Of a DNA stretch of 42,223 nt, positions 41,860-42,223 are shown one piece after another. The stretch spans positions 1-42,223 of the forward strand of contig CAAEBN010000083.1 in assembly GCA_900754075.1 (NCBI GenBank). The letters run 5' to 3'. The notes beneath the pieces were generated by a model. That model did no database searches. It was not told where the DNA came from and saw only the letters and a list, made by a program, of their open reading frames with translations. Numbering within the stretch: the first letter of the stretch is position 1; each line of letters begins with the position of its first letter. The position numbers were made by a program, and so were the translations under genes. Origin of the DNA: an uncultured Collinsella sp. GTDB lineage: Bacteria > Actinomycetota > Coriobacteriia > Coriobacteriales > Coriobacteriaceae.

Positions 41860-41915
41860 CGGTCAACTTCGGTTGGCCGTCTTTTTTTGTCGCCCTTTCA
41901 TGGGTTCGAACCCGT
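41860..41915 (+). repeat. Terminator/T-arm unit, copy 2
   Basis: Matches 40574-40627 with two extra T residues. It lacks the three hairpins and there is no intact tRNA before it. Confidence 0.88.
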
Positions 41916-42223
41916 ATCTATCTATATATAAGAACGCTTGGCGAACAAAACCCGCCTTTTACCGATGGGAAACAAATAGCTGATGCCTTTGGAGTAAAGT
42001 AGCGCTCCAGAGATGACCGATGTCTCAATACTCATAAAACAGCTGGTCATCGCCAATATCAGAAGCCAATGCTTCAGTTTTAACCCCAGTGATGCGACTG
42101 AGGGACCTATTCATTTGTGAACAAAATATGGAGTGCGGGATTCCCGCCCGCGGGGGCCCTCCGGTCTGGCAATATATCTCCTTGCCGCGCGGCCCGGTCG
42201 GACCGGATCAGCCGCGGGGCGTG
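41916..42223. other. Stretch without a recognisable gene; composition switch near 42128
   Basis: 41916-42127 is AT-rich. A short minus-strand frame (about 42048-42107, ending QLFYEY) may be a gene scrap. From about 42128 the sequence becomes very GC-rich with small hairpins: GCGGG-ATT-CCCGC, GGCAA/TTGCC around TATATCTCC, and CCGGTC-G-GACCGG. This may be the edge of the inserted DNA or a dispersed repeat cut by the window end. Confidence 0.4.

Overview
This window is the replication-origin region of a high-GC bacterial chromosome. The gene content, the order gyrA-gyrB-DciA-recF-dnaN-dnaA // rpmH-rnpA-yidD-yidC-jag-rsmG-parA-parB, an OmpR/WalK-type pair and an actinobacterial-type PafB/PafC (WYL) pair together point to an actinobacterium of class Coriobacteriia. 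Collinsella is my best guess; this rests on recognition by eye, not on a database search.

Layout. 1-385: tRNA-Ile on the minus strand with its promoter, a large near-perfect palindrome and the gyrA terminator. 386-11541: minus-strand replication block of gyrA, gyrB, a DUF721/DciA-like gene, recF, dnaN, dnaA, and an unusual GHKL-ATPase/winged-helix gene directly upstream of dnaA. The two spacers around dnaA (8211-8448 and 11542-11826) share an exact 17-bp repeat and three copies of a 13-mer, AGTTTTCAACAGG, which I read as lineage-specific DnaA boxes of a bipartite oriC. 11887-16927: plus-strand block of rpmH, rnpA, yidD, yidC, jag/khpB, rsmG, three perfect parS sites, parA, parB and a small membrane protein. 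Gene polarity switches at 11542-11826, so both blocks are transcribed away from the origin.

17100-27614: rlmN (minus), ddl and a DinG-like exonuclease-helicase (plus, overlapping), a convergent PafB/PafC-like WYL pair (minus), a large membrane protein with a degenerate M28 peptidase fold split by about 650 disordered residues, and a small membrane protein. 27680-31111: a thioester-domain, SpaA-repeat, LPATG-anchored surface adhesin (minus). 31366-40556: tRNA-Gly, purB, a frameshifted solute-binding-protein remnant, a TSCPD protein, a Tat-type lipoprotein, a response regulator and histidine kinase, purC, a membrane protein, an M29 aminopeptidase and tRNA-Lys.

40557-42223: an AT-rich patch at the 3' end of tRNA-Lys. 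It holds a TraX-like membrane protein, a 25-bp duplication of the tRNA-Lys 3' end and a repeated terminator/T-arm unit, and looks like foreign DNA at a tRNA site. Both tRNA-Gly and tRNA-Lys are followed by a terminator, a T-arm-like palindrome and three short hairpins whose stem sequences differ but whose pairing is kept. This covarying tRNA-trailing array and the GHKL-wHTH/DnaA-box arrangement at oriC are the most promising undescribed features.
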